A DNA stretch of 64,000 nt from Bubalus kerabau (taxonomy: Eukaryota > Chordata > Mammalia > Artiodactyla > Bovidae). The stretch covers positions 32,585,001 to 32,649,000 of the forward strand of contig NC_073630.1 of the NCBI RefSeq assembly GCF_029407905.1, written 5' to 3'. Position numbers and translations under genes: made by a program. How positions within the stretch are numbered: position 1 is the stretch's first letter; each line of letters starts with the position of its first letter. Shown here piece by piece: positions 9,504 to 21,970 of the stretch. Below the pieces are notes generated by a model. It ran no database searches, had not been told where the DNA came from, and worked only from the letters and a program-made list of their open reading frames with translations.

Positions 9504-10432
9504 TTCAGTTCAGTTCAGTTCAGTTGCTCAGTCGTGCCCGACTCTTTGCGACCCCGTGAATCGCAGCACGCCAGGCCTCCCTGTCCATCAACAATTCCCG
9601 GAGTTCACGTAGACTCACGTCCATCGAGTCAGTGATGCCATCCAGCCATCTCATCCTCTGTCATCCCCTTCTCCTCCTGCCCCCAATGCCTCCCAGCATC
9701 AGAGTCTTTTCCAATGAGTCAACTCTTCGCATGAGGTGGCCAAAGTACTGGAGTTTCAGCTTTAGCATCATTCCTTCCAAAGAACACCCAGGGCTGATCT
9801 CCTTCAGAATGGACTGGCTGGATCTCCTTGCAGCCCAAGGGACTCTCAAGCGTCTTCTCCAACACCACAGTTCAAAAGCATCAATTCTTCGGCACTCAGC
9901 CTTCTTCACAGTCCAACTCTCACATCCATACATGACCACTGGAAAAACCATAGCCTTGACTAGATGAACCTTTGTTAGCAAAGTAATGTCTCTGCTTTTG
10001 AATATGCTATCTAGGTTGGTCATAACTTTCCTTCCAAGGAGTTAGCGTCTTTTAATTTCATGGCTGCAGTCACCATCTGCAGTGATTTTGGAGCCCAGAA
10101 AAATAAAATCTGACACTGTTTCCACTGTTTCCCCATCTATTTCCCATGAAGTAATGGGACCAGATGCCATGATCTTCGTTTTCTGAATGTTGAGCTTTAA
10201 GCCAACTTTTTCACTCTCCACTTTCACTTTCATCAAGAGGCTTTTTAGTTCCTCTTCACTTTCTGCCATAAGGGTGGTGTCATCTGCATATCTGAGGTTA
10301 TTGATATTTCTCCAGGCAGTCTTGATTCCAGCTTGTGCTTCTTCCAGTCCAGCGCTTCTCATGATGTACTCTGCATAGAAGGTAAATAAGCAGGGTGACA
10401 ATATACAGCCTTGATTTACTCCTTTTCCTATT
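9504..10432 (-). mobile_element. BovB LINE, 5'-truncated, opposite strand
   Basis: Antisense BovB, from the ttcag-repeat 3' end at about 9504 to the region upstream of the palm motif (caatatacagccttgattta) near 10420. The 5' edge is at about 10432. The TSD is uncertain; ctatt at both ends may be microhomology. It lies 530 bp downstream of a sense BovB of similar extent and faces it as an inverted repeat. Confidence 0.95.
9530..10401 (-). pseudogene. BovB reverse transcriptase, C-terminal half, frameshifted
   Basis: On the minus strand a frame from 10401 to 10042 covers the region with YADD, KLNIQKTKIM and ITSWEIDGE, with the GETVETVSDF version that the 8085 copy lacks. After a frameshift/stop near 10042 a second frame (10023-9661) covers ELWCWRR and the GGRRRRG region, with arginine retained at the position that is a stop in the 8085 copy. 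It shares with that copy the DSIFKSRDITLLTKV wording, unlike the DSILKSRDITLPTKV of the 42-kb and 46-kb copies, suggesting the same source subfamily. Confidence 0.85.
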
Positions 10433-10527
10433 AATTGCTCATATTTTCCAATTCTTTATAATTTAAATGAATTTTATATTTTTTAAAATCAAATTATTTT
10501 AAATAAATGTTAACTAGGTTAATAGAT

Positions 10528-13200
10528 TCTGGCAATTACTGGAATGAGTGAAGTTAATTCAGATGACCATTATGTCTACTACTGTGGGCAAGAATCTCTT
10601 AGAAGAAATGGAGTAGCCCTCATAGTCAACAAGGGAGTCCGAAATGCAGTACTTGGGTGCAATCTCAAAAACAACAGAAAGACCTTGTTCGTTTCCAAGT
10701 CAAACCATTCAACATCACAGTAATCCAAGTCTATCCCTCAACAACTAATGCCAAAGTAGCTGAAGTTGAATGATACTATGATGACCTACGTGACCTTCTA
10801 TAACTAACACCAAAGAAAAAGATGTCATTTTCATCAAAGGGGACTGGAATGCAAAAATAGGAAGTCAAGAGACACCTTGGAAGTCAAGAGCCAAACAAAG
10901 GAAAGTTTGGCTGTGGACTACAAAATGAAGCAGTGCAAAGGTTAACAGAGTTTTCCCAAGAGAACACACTGGTCATAGCAAACACCCTCTTCCAGCAACA
11001 CAAGAGATGACTCTATACATGGACATCACCAGAAAGGTCAATATTGAAGTCAGATTGATTATATTCTTTGCAACTGAAGATGGAGAAGCTCCATACAGTC
11101 AGCAAAAACAAGACTGGGAACTGACTGTGGCTCAGATCATGAAATCCTTATTGCCAATTGAAGAAAGTAGGGAAAACCACTAGACCATTCAGGTATGACC
11201 TAAATCAAATTCCTTATGATTATACAGTGGAAGTGACAGATTCAAGGGATTGGATCTGATAGACAAACTGCCTGAAAAACTATGCATGGAGGTTCATAAC
11301 ATACTACCAGAGACAGTGATCAAAACCATTCCCAAGAAAAAGAAATGCAAAAAGGCAAAATGGTTGTCTAAGGAGGTCTCACAAATAGCTGAGAAAAGAA
11401 TAGAAGTGAATGGCAAAGGAGAAAAGGAAAGATATACCCATATGAACACAGAGTTCCAAAGAAGAGCAAGAAGAGATATGAAAGCCTCCCTAAGTGATCA
11501 ATGCAAAGAAATAGAGAAAAACAATAGAAGGGAAAGACTAGAGATCTATTCAAGAAAATTAGAGATACCAAGGGAACATTTCATGCAAAGATGGGCACAA
11601 TAAAGGACAGAAATGGTATGGACCTAACAGAAGCAGAAGATATTAAGAAGAGGTGGCAAGAATATACAGAAGAACTATACCAAAAAAGAGATCTTCATGA
11701 CCGAGATAACCACAATGGTGTGGTCACTCACCTAGGGCCAGACATCCTGTAATGTGAAGTCTAGTGGACCTTAGAAAGCATCACTATGAACAAAGTTAGT
11801 GGAGGTAATGAAATTCTAGCTGAGCTATTTCAAATCCTAAAAGATGATGCCATGAAAGTGCTGTACTCAATATGCCAGCAAATTTGGAAAACTCAGCAGT
11901 GGCCACAGGACTGGAAAAGACAGTTTTCATTCCAATCCCAAAGAAAAGCAATGCCAAAGAATGTTCAGACTATCATACAATTGCATTCGTCTCACACACT
12001 ACCAAAGTAATTCTCAAAATTCTCCAAGCTAGGTTTCAGCAGTACCTGGACTAAGAACTTCCAGATGTTCACACTGGATTTAGAAAAGGCACAGGAACCA
12101 GAAATCAAACTGCCAAAATCCACTGGATCACTGAAAAATCAAGAGAGTTCAGTAAAAAACATCTACTTCTGCTTAATTGACTACACTAAGCCTTTGACTC
12201 TGTGGATCACAACAAACAGTGGAAAGTTCTTAATGAGATGGGAATACCAGACCACTTTATCTTCCTTCTGAGAAATATGTATGCAGGTCAAGAAGCAACA
12301 GTGAGAACATGGAACAATGGACTGGTTCCAAATTGGAAAAGGAATACATCAAGGCTGTATATTGTCACCCTGAATATTTAACTTCTACGCAGAGTACATC
12401 ATGTGAAATGCTGGGCTGGATGCAGCACAAGCTAGAATCAAGATTGCCCTGAAAAATATCAGTAACCTCAGATATGTAGATGATACCACCTTTATGGCAG
12501 AAAGTGAAGAGGACCTGAAGAGCCTTTTAATGAAAGTGAAAGAGAAGAATGAAAAAGTTGGCTTAAAACTCAACATTGAAAAAACCAAAGATCATGACAT
12601 CCAGTCCCATTACTTCATGGCAAATAGATGGGGAAACAATAGAAACAGTGACAGACTTTATTTTCTTGGGCTCCAAAATCACTGCAGATAGTGATTGAAG
12701 CCATGAAATTAAAACACGCTTGCTCATTTGAAGAAAAGCTATAACCAACCTAGACAGCATATTAAAAAGCAGAGACATTACTTTACCAATAAAGGTATGA
12801 TTTTTCCAATGTCACATATGGATGTGAGAGGTGGACCATAAAGAAAGCTGAGTGCCAAAGAATTGATGCTTTTGAACTGTGGTGTTGGAGAAGACTTTTG
12901 AGAGTCCCTTGGACTGCAAGGGGATAAAACCAGTCAATTCCTAAGACAATCAGTCCTGAAGGACTGATGCTGAAAATGAAGCTCCATTATTTGGCCACCC
13001 AATGCAAAGAACTGACTCATTGGAAAATACCACGATGCTGGGAAAGATTGAAGGTAGAAAGAGAAGGGGACGACAGAGGATGAGATGATTGAGGTTGGAT
13101 GGCACCACTGACTCAACTAACATGAGTTTGAGCAACCTCCATGAGTGAGTGAAGAACAGAGAAGCCTGGTGGGTTGCAGTTCATGGGGTCTCAAAGAGTT
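10528..13200 (+). pseudogene. BovB ORF remnant: endonuclease to reverse transcriptase, many breaks
   Basis: Recognisable pieces in order: the endonuclease part with NSDDHYVYYCGQESLRRNG (about 10555-10620), the QIDYIL motif with its aspartate codon at 11057-11059, and the SDHE motif near 11130; the linker frame 11250-11603 (LIDKLPEKL to the SLSDQCKEIE region); then the reverse transcriptase with YVDD (12473-12484) in place of YADD; then the ELWCWRR region. Frames are broken at least eight times. No function is expected. Confidence 0.88.
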
Positions 13201-13232
13201 GGACACGACTGAGCAATTGAACTGAACTGAGG
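10528..13232 (+). mobile_element. BovB LINE, long but decayed copy
   Basis: About 2.7 kb, beginning in the endonuclease coding region (actggaatgagtgaagttaa) and ending with the gaactgaactga 3' tail. The 8-bp taatagat at 10520-10527 and 13234-13241 is a likely TSD. It is more diverged than the neighbouring copies, with many indels and stops. The same taatagat also occurs at 9486-9493, left of the opposite-strand BovB. Confidence 0.95.
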
Positions 13233-13241
13233 CTAATAGAT

Positions 13242-14889
13242 GTATCTGAGTCTTCAGAAATAAGAGGAAGATAAAATTTGAACTTTGGCAATCAGGAAAT
13301 CAAGGACAGTAATATATCTATTACTTTGTAAATTGCCCTTGTCCTTACACTTCGAATTAATTTTATCTTTAACTGGACTCTTGAGAGCAATGTTCTATCA
13401 AGTTAATGCACCAAAAAACAAACTTCAAACTTTCAAGAGATTTGCCTTCCCCAATCTAAATTAAAACACTGAAAAGGACAGGTTGAAACACAAAAGAGAT
13501 CATGAAAATTTCAAAATAATTCCGTTCTACATTACCTCCTGTCCCCATTCCTCTATCCCACTCCACCTCCCCAAAAAAACTTAAAAATGATTGCTGCAAC
13601 AGAGCCCATAGTACATTAGCCTTCTAGGGGTATCACAGCTGTCTGAAAGCTGGGGGGAAAACTCCAGGCAGGATTATGGTTTCCTCCTTTTTTGTTATTG
13701 TTGTGTTTCATGCTGTTCATTTGGGGGGTTTTTTGAAACAGAAGAAAGAATAGACAGCTGGATGGACAGACAGACAATTGCTTGAAGCCAGATTATTAGT
13801 AGCTTAAGTAGTAATCTTTTAAGTGTATTGCCAAACATACCGCAAAGAGATCTGAAACAGCTCTTGTCTGAAAAAAGTTGAAGAGACATGGTAACAGCTC
13901 ACCTCAAACTGTTTTTTTGACCCCAAACCTTAAAATGTTACTTTCATCTTGTTAAAAGGTGCTTATAGTAGTGTAAGGTTTTGAGGCTTCCTTTACTGAA
14001 TGTGTCCCCAACTGCTTTCCTCAGCTGTCATTTGAATTACTTGAATTTTTATCATGGAAAAATATCACCTCCATAATTCATGCTGTGTCAATATAAAATT
14101 TTCAGTAATCCACCAGAATTAGAATAAATAAAACCACTTCAACTGTATTTTTCCTTGCTTTACAAATCAGATGACAGACAAAAGTGTGGCTATGTAAACT
14201 ATCCCAGTTAGACACATTGGCCTGTGCCATTAAGATTTCAAGGGAAGAAACTCTCAACAGAACAATAAATTTCAGATCAAAACTGGACTAATAAAAATTT
14301 CTATATGAGTATCCACACACTAGCAGAGAAGAACAAATACCTTTGTCAAAATCTTATTGGGGAAATAGATTGATATAAAAATAGAAGCAACAACAGAAAA
14401 TGATAATTTAGATTTTTGAAAGTATAAAACATTTTGTGTATTTTTTTCTTGACAGGTAAAAACAAAACCCACAAAACCATTTATATACTGCACTCTCTTC
14501 TTATTCGTATCCTTTACATTGCATTTCTTTCTTCATGGATGGGAGGTGAGTGAGGGTAGCATTACAAAAAGGAAGCTGCAAAGTATTTAACTAATAGATA
14601 TTTATTTTAATCAATTCAGACAATATATTCACTTTCAGACAACATAAAGGATACATTAAAAAAAAATTCACCCCACCCCATTTCCCAAATGTTAATATAT
14701 ATTCTTTATGGTTTTCTATGCTTATATAACATATATGTAATTATATAATGTGTATATAATTAAATATATATACCTTAACTTTCAAGTATTTTGAAACTTA
14801 CTCAAAAAACTGTTAGAGACTCACAATACCAGAAAGACTAAATATTCTTTGTTTCAAAATAAATTTTTCCAATCCAAGGTATACAGAAG
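13242..14889. other. No recognised feature
   Basis: AT-rich single-copy-looking DNA with short A/T runs and a TA-rich stretch at 14690-14770. No coding signal or repeat was recognised. Confidence 0.5.
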
Positions 14890-14901
14890 GTATACAACTT
14901 T

Positions 14902-15080
14902 TTTTTCTATGTATTTTATTTTATTTTATTTTTAAACTTTACAATATTTTATTGGTTTTGCCATATATCAAAATGAATCCGCCACAGGTATACATGTGTT
15001 CCCCATCCTGAACCCTCCTCCCACCTCCCTCCCCATACCATCCCTCTGGGTCGTCCCAGTGCACCAGCCCCAAGCATCCA
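14902..15080 (-). mobile_element. Cattle-type L1 3' end, short
   Basis: Antisense 3' UTR of the L1 family seen also at 45.7 and 58.5 kb (ttttgccatatatcaaaatg, then acatgtgttccccatcctga, then the ctcctcccacctccctcccc pyrimidine tract), truncated to about 180 bp. The TSD is about 12 bp, gtatacaacttt, at 14890-14901 and 15081-15092; the gtat at the 5' junction also matches L1, so that edge is ambiguous by a few bases. Confidence 0.92.
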
Positions 15081-15092
15081 GTATACAACTTT

Positions 15093-16683
15093 AAACCAAG
15101 TATACAGTTCTACATTCTTCTAGGCAATTGTTCTGAAAATAAGGTTAGTATACCTTACCAAGTAAAAACAATCATAGTAAGAATCATGGAAGCCACTAAC
15201 CCAGAAAACCTAAAAAACAAACAAAAAGAAGAAAGATAAAGAATACTAATATATCTATCATTAAGGACTCAGAAAAGCTTACACCATAAGTTTTCAAAAA
15301 CAATGCCAGAAATACCCTGATTTGCAGCTTGTCACAAAAGAGCATTATCAGTCTCAGCACACATTTTTTTCTTTTTCTTCTTATTTCAAAAATGTCTCTC
15401 CTTTAAGATTTCAGCAATGGTTTAATTTGAAACAAGTTCCTTCAGTATTGATGCTGTTATGAACAATGAAGTGTTCTGTTTAATGTTACAAATTCTCAAC
15501 TATCTGTAGTTTTTCTTTATTTGTACCAAAAACTTGACTGTGATGCAAATTAACAATTGCCATATTCCTGGTTTATGTATCATTGATGTGGCAACTGCTG
15601 TAGCTGGTTTCCTGGTGTCTTTAAGTGATTTAAACTGGATTTAGATTGTTTCAGGAGCTAAATGCTAATTGCTGAAACTCATCATTTGTGCGGTTGTACA
15701 TGGCTAAATGATTCACTTAGATCCTAAAGCTCTTACCGTCAATGGTGTGTTGGTCATGGTTAACAACCAGTTCTGTGGGTAGGGAGAAGCCCAGTCCTGA
15801 TTTGTAGAATTTTCCAATTTCCGGGTAGTAAATAGTCCCTCTATGGCCAATTTCAAGATACTGAAATAGGTCAATAACTTCAGAGTTGGGAAGGGATGTG
15901 AACAACCAGCTCTTGGGAGCATCTACAGGCCACTTCACAGCAATCTTGAACAGATAACTGAAATTCAGTGAGATTCCAACTTTTCACTCCATACAGCCAC
16001 AATCATAACTACTCCCCTCAAAATGAAAAGCACCCCTGTTATCACCCATTCTCTCCCCTTTCCCATCATTTCTCCTCCTCCTTTAGAAAACCGAGTCTAA
16101 TTTTCTGCTGAGCTTTTGATCTGAAATTTCTTTCCCTAAACCCATTATTAAGAATGCAAAACCTTCACTTTGCACATCTTGACAATATCATGATCTTATT
16201 AAAAAAAAAAAAGAAAAGAGCAGTAGCTGCTTTTATTTCCTTGCATCAGGACTAGAGTCAAGAGGAAGGTAAACAATTATAACCATTCCCTAAGGAACAG
16301 ATGCTTACATGGCCTCTGTTACATGGAACAGAGGGAATTACATGGGAATTTCAGAACTTCCTATCAAAGTTCTTTTCCATCTCCTCACCCTTAGGGTCAC
16401 CATGAATGGTTTCACATGGGAAGTGCATAGTCAAGTGCCTGGCACAGGGAAGGGATGGATATGTGTTTGTTGAATAAGTAAACGAATACTCATTCCTCTC
16501 CCAATCTTGTGATACCCATAAGGACAGTCCCACAGAAGGAAGTATCTATAATACGAATTTACCTCCATAGTGTATCCTCAGCTATTATACAATATGAGTA
16601 ATATGAAGGCCATTTATGAAAGGGAAGCCTATGGAAATGTTTCTGTATTTATCAATGGAAGAATTAAGTTGCTAAACTGCAGC
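15093..16683. other. Mostly unrecognised; possible L2-type scrap
   Basis: Single-copy-looking sequence. At 16428-16490 the order agtcaagtgcctggcacagg, then tgtttgttgaataagtaaa, resembles the 3' end typical of L2/MIR-era repeats. Small antisense frames at 15713-15938 have no domain. A poly-A run sits at 16201-16214. Confidence 0.45.
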
Positions 16684-16694
16684 AAAGGGAAAAT

Positions 16695-16918
16695 GTCCAT
16701 GTGTGCTAAGTCGCTTCAGTTGTGTTCAACTTTTTGCAACCCCACGGACTGTAGCCCACCAGGCTCCTCTGTCCATGGGATTCTCCAGGCAAGAACACTA
16801 GAGTGGGTTGCCATGCCCTCCTTCAGGGGATCTTCCCAACCCAGGGATCAAACCTGCAGCTTCTGCAGCTCCTACATTGTGGGTAAATTCTTTACCACTG
16901 AGCCACCAGGAGAAGCCC
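16695..16918 (-). mobile_element. Bov-tA SINE
   Basis: Antisense SINE: the tail (gctaagtcgcttcagttgtg) is on the left and the tRNA-like head (ttctttaccactgagccacc) on the right. The 11-bp TSD aaagggaaaat is at 16684-16694 and 16919-16929. The B box is degraded (gggatcaaacc read in reverse). A 160-residue frame (16570-17052) passes through it by chance. Confidence 0.95.
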
Positions 16919-16929
16919 AAAGGGAAAAT

Positions 16930-18111
16930 ACAGTATTCCTAAAATTTTCCGAAATCATTGCTATCTGTACTGTCACTATTTCTCCAAACTTCCAGGCCCA
17001 GATTCACTGGGGAGAACCTGCCTGTACTCCAGGAGGCCATGTAAGCATCTGAAAAATTGTACCAGATGAAAGCAACTGGCTTAGAACGTCACTCAAGTAC
17101 TGTTCTTCCCTGACCTTCTATTCTCCCAACACTTCCCCTGCCTTCTTTTCTCTTCACCAACACTATAATCACATTACCACTGTAATAAATAATCTTTACT
17201 AGGAACCTTGCTCCAATTGAGAAGCCCACAACCAGCCTCATAATTTCATGTGTTTTGATACTTGTTGATCTCTTCTTCCTTGAGCTCTTGCAGAAAATAA
17301 GGACATTTCTGAGGGAAAAATCCTATAATTTCATGTGATTTATTAAAAATGTTCAAAAGTATTCCAAATTGTATCATTTTATTTTGTAAGCAGCATTACA
17401 ATTATTATTCTCCACCTCTTCTTTGGAAATGCACTTAGATTTAATCTACATTACAAACTAACAGTCTCTGATTAGCTAATCTGATCTTTAGCCCAAAGCA
17501 TGCTAAAGGAACTTAACTGAATTAATGAATAAATGAATGAATGGATAAATGGATATTATAAGATCAAAATCACTATTCTAGAATCTGTATAAATGTACTT
17601 CGATATTCAATATAATTGAAAAAATGCTTATTTAGAACACATTTTATCACCATCTTAAAAATCAGCTACATTTGACACAATTTCATTCAACTCTGCATCT
17701 TGTTAGGGACCAGAAAATATAAAGCTATTTCTCAACCAAATCTTTGTAAACTTTGTGGTTGCAACTGCTATGATAGTAGGATTAAATTTTGTCTTCCCTG
17801 ATGAGCTTTTGTAAGTATAAATTTTTGAAGTCTTGATTATATCTGTTTTTATCATTATGCCTTTTTTAAATTCAGTAGCTTCCTTCAGAATCCAGTTTCA
17901 AACATATTGGAGAAGGCAGAAACTCCTCCGTTTGTTTCTACAACTCTTGTAAATTTGTCCAAAACCCACATAGCCTGTAGAGGTCCTTCTAATTCCACAA
18001 CTATAATGCAGGCAACACAGGCAATGGAACCCTCAACAATTTGCAGGGAAAAGGAAAACTACAGCCTCCTAAATGACAGGAGTTGCATTTTAAAACGCTT
18101 CCTTCCTTCCA
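16930..18111. other. No recognised feature
   Basis: AT-rich DNA. A gaatgaatga-like run sits at 17523-17545. The frame at 17907-18161 runs into an L1 tail and has no domain. No repeat family was recognised. Confidence 0.5.
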
Positions 18112-18248
18112 GAGGTTGGAGGGGGGTTCAGGATGGGGGATACATGTGCACCCACGGCTGACTCATGTCAATGTATGGCAAAACCACTACAATATTGAAA
18201 AGTAATTAGCCTCCAAATAAAATTAATTAATTAAAAAAATTTTTTTAA
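18112..18248 (+). mobile_element. Cattle-type L1 3' end, very short
   Basis: Sense 3' end of the same L1 family (ggttcaggatgggggataca, then gctgactcatgtcaatgtat, then aagtaattagcctccaaata) ending in (aatt)n/A-T-rich tail. About 135 bp. No clear TSD was found. Confidence 0.88.
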
Positions 18249-18545
18249 ACCAAACACCAGTAGTTTTATTAAGATGGAATTAAAAATCAGGTATTAAATA
18301 TATTTTAATTTTAAAAAAAACTCTTCCTTCCTAATGGTTCAGAAATACCTTCAAGATTCCTTCCTTTCTTCATTAGACACTTACTGACCAACTATTGAAG
18401 CTAGCAATTGAAAACTAATATGTAGAAGATACATTTCTATTGACGAATTTAAAATACTGTTTTGTTTTGTCCAAAAAAATAATATTAACCACAAAAACTT
18501 GGGTTCTTCAAGTGGGTACCTATTCAATACCCACTACTGAGTTTT

Positions 18546-18743
18546 GGGGGCTTCCCTTGTGGCTCAGCTGGTGAAGAATCCGCGTGCAATGAGAGAGACC
18601 TGGGTTCAATCCCTGGGTTGGGAGGATTCCCCTGGAGAAGAGAAAGGCTACCCACTCCAGTATTCTGGCCTGGAGAATTCCATGGACTATGCAGTCCATG
18701 GGGTCGCAAAGAATAGGACACAAACTGAATGACTTTCACTTTC
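18546..18743 (+). mobile_element. Bov-tA SINE with perfect A box
   Basis: Head with A box tggctcagctgg (18560-18571) matching the pol III consensus; the B box has decayed to ggttcaatccc. A short deletion lies in the body near 18682. The 10-bp TSD actgagtttt is at 18536-18545 and 18744-18753. Confidence 0.95.
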
Positions 18744-18753
18744 ACTGAGTTTT

Positions 18754-21654
18754 TAGGCTTTGTCTTCAATTTTAGATATATTTGAGTAGTTATCAGTGCT
18801 GTCAGAAAACTGCCTGGTTCACAGTTCAACCTGTCTGCAAAATCCTCAGTGGAGAAATAGTAGAGCTTAAGTCACTTACCCCAATTGGTGTCAGCTATTC
18901 CTGATGACAAGAGTGCCAGCAGGGTGGGCAAGCTTACAGTCAGATTAATAAGAAGTTTAATCCCCTACTTCCCCAATATTAATATAATACAGCAGTTTTT
19001 CTTTCCATATTTCCAATTAATAATCACTTCTCATTCAAGCAGTTGAGACACAACACTACCATTAGGCAGGGTTTCTCCAACAGCTGAGTCATCCCTTTCA
19101 ATTTGGTGTCAATTAGGCTAATTAGTGGTTAGCGGCTCAGACTGCCCTTCAATCATTTAGAAATAGCTTTTCACACAAATGACAGGCACTCACTCTCCGA
19201 TTTTCTCACATACTGATAATCTATGTCTTGGCTGCTAAAACAGTTACTATAAGCAGGAAAGACGGCATTTGATTGGCTCAGCACTTGTCTGCCAACTGTC
19301 ACAAAACAGAGCTTTTGCTGGCCACCCACTAGTTCTATGGTCTCTTGTCAGCCACAGCCATTGAGGCACAATTTGTTGGCCACTGATATAACTCAATCGT
19401 GGTATCTTTTCATCTCACCAGCTAGGTGGTCGGGGTGTGCTTCCCCCTGAGGGCATATGTAACTGTTAACACACTATTTCTTTTGGCTCTGGTTCTAAAC
19501 CCAGGCAAAGGGGATTAGAAACCTGGCTTTTAATTGTGCTTGCCTTTTTCTTTCGTGAATGGCAATCATTCTGTAGCACCTTTTGTGATATGAAAATGAA
19601 CACTGGATTAAAGCATATTTTTGATTCCTCACCAAGCATTCTAGTCAGTCAGGCACCTTGCTTAAGCCGGTGGGTGTGCTTAGCGGACAGTTCAGCTTTG
19701 GCAGCCGGCAAACATTGAGCAATTTCAAAGCAGACCTGGTTTCTATCCTGAAGAAGATCACTGGGAACAACTTTACGGAGATAACACAAAGAATTATTTA
19801 GTATTGTTCATTTAGTTATCAGATAAAATCTTGAAAATTTTGACAGATTGATTTCCCTCATGAGATTTTAATAATCATAATACATAAACAAAGAGCCTGC
19901 ATAAACTGTAGAAAAACATAAAGTTGTTCTACAAATTAAATATTCAGGTAAAGAATATCTTTTCAAAACTAAGGTTGTGTTATGACTTTTGAAAAATGTT
20001 ATGTATACTGACATATCCTTTAGTAAGCCTCATAATATGAGAGAATTTTCATTTAAATAGGACATAATTATGTCCTGTCTAGAAGTTTAGATGTTTAAGA
20101 AAAGTTACCTTATTAAATTAGATATGTTTTCAAAAAATTAAATGTTATCAACATTTTGATTCTCAGAAGTTGAATCCTATGTAATAAGATTATATATATG
20201 AATATATTTTTTGAACATGGTTATTCAAAATTTCCAGGAGTCAATATAAAATTAGAAAATTTGCCAATTAAGTATTTATGATGATATAGTAATATATTTG
20301 AGTAATGAATCTCATGGAAGATTTTATGTAAAAAATATTCAAAGTACATCACTGACATGAAAAATGTACTTATAGTTTAAGCCTATCTGTGCTACAATTA
20401 AATACAGTCTATACTTTTACTATATAAATGATGATATATTTTTATTTTATTTCTATGTTGAGAGTCTATATAATGTGTAAAATATATTTATATATTACAT
20501 AGAGTCCAGCTATATAAAATTTTAAATATACACTTAAATTTAGATTGTATAAACAAATTAAAAGAAGTTGAAAATACTTAAGTATTTAAAAATGTGGTAT
20601 CAATTACAGCCATAGAAAAACGTGACCAGCAAAACCTGAAAAACAAAAAGATCCATTCTGACTAAAATTGGCTCAAAAAATTAAATAACAATAATTTGAC
20701 CCATCATATAAGTTTTTAACATTTTATAAAAGGTACTTTTGATAATTTTCATTTTTAAAATTAATCATCTGAAGATGTAAATATTGGATGATTTTTTTAT
20801 ACTAGCACTACACATATTTTAAAAGTCAAATATTTATGTTCTGTATGTTGAACTCATGTAAAATGGGTATAAATAAAATAGAGGTATAGGTTTGAACAGA
20901 TAAAGCCAGATGGATATATCTTTGCATAAATAGCAAGTTATAGACCAGAAACATGTAACTTTTCTTTTGATTTGCCTACTTATTGATTATCAGTAAGACT
21001 CAATCTTAGATTTTGTTCCTCTTAAATATGAAATGATACTTTGAAAAAATTTTTTCTTAAGCAATAAGGTTTACATTAAACTATAGACAATGCAGTATGT
21101 GGAACAAATTTTTTAAATATGTTCTACATATAAAGTAAATTAACTTCTAAAACATGGGAATTGGGGAGGAAAAATAATTTACAGTGTTCTGCTATTTACT
21201 CTGCTACAATCTTTTAAGGCTCCAAAATGTTCTCTTTCATACTATTTCAATACTAGGCAATCCATGCCTTCAAACTAAGGACTTCACCTATGAAAACAAT
21301 CCAAAAACAGTATGGTACAATCTGGAAAACATAATCAGTCTCTTTTCTATACTTGAAAATCTTTTCCACATAACTCATCTCATTACTTGTTAAGTAAATG
21401 TTTCAAAATATAAAACAGTGAGAGAAAATGATGAAATAACATCAGGACTGAGAAAAGAGGACAGAATAGAACAGGGAAGTTATAATTTTCAGATCAGACT
21501 AGGGATTTCAGTTTCAGAAAGAATAATGCTTAAGATATGTATTACAATAAAGAATATGAATTTTTGCATTTTTTAAAATGTCAACACAGATCAACTTTTC
21601 ACCATCTATTGATTTTTTTTTTTCATGAAAAGGTGTAATTTGTACTTTCAATAG
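18754..21654. other. Repeat-poor AT-rich DNA with a possible conserved core
   Basis: No young insertion. The part at about 18880-19500 is richer in GC and varied in composition, with a homeodomain-type site taattag at 19119-19125, which is the texture of a conserved non-coding element. This is only an impression; conservation cannot be judged from one sequence. The rest (19750-21600) is very AT-rich with no recognised element. Confidence 0.45.
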
Positions 21655-21970
21655 GGTAACCTCTGGCCACATCTGGCTATTGAGCATTTCAAATGTAGCT
21701 ATCCCAAAATGAGAGATGTATTTAAGATCAAAATACACACTAGATTTCAAAGATTTAGTACAAAAAATGCAAAATATATCCTTAAATTTCTTATATTGAT
21801 TACATGTTAAAATGATAATATTTTGGATGTATCAGTTTAAATAATGTATTACTAAAAGTTATTTCACGTTTCTTTTCACTTTATATGGTCACTAGAAAAT
21901 GTAAAATTATATTTCTTGCATTTATTTCTAAGGAACAGTGCTTGTATAGACTGCATATACATAGAACTAA
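21655..21970. repeat. Ancient mammalian interspersed repeat, probably a DNA transposon
   Basis: The order tggccacatctggctattga, then agatttcaaagatttagtac, then ttatattgattacatgttaa, then aatattttggatgtatcagt matches a widespread mammalian repeat I remember as a non-autonomous DNA transposon. I do not assign a family name. Confidence 0.5.

Noticed and set aside
8085..13232. A live BovB locus
   Set aside because: All three copies are truncated or broken; none has endonuclease and reverse transcriptase in one open frame.
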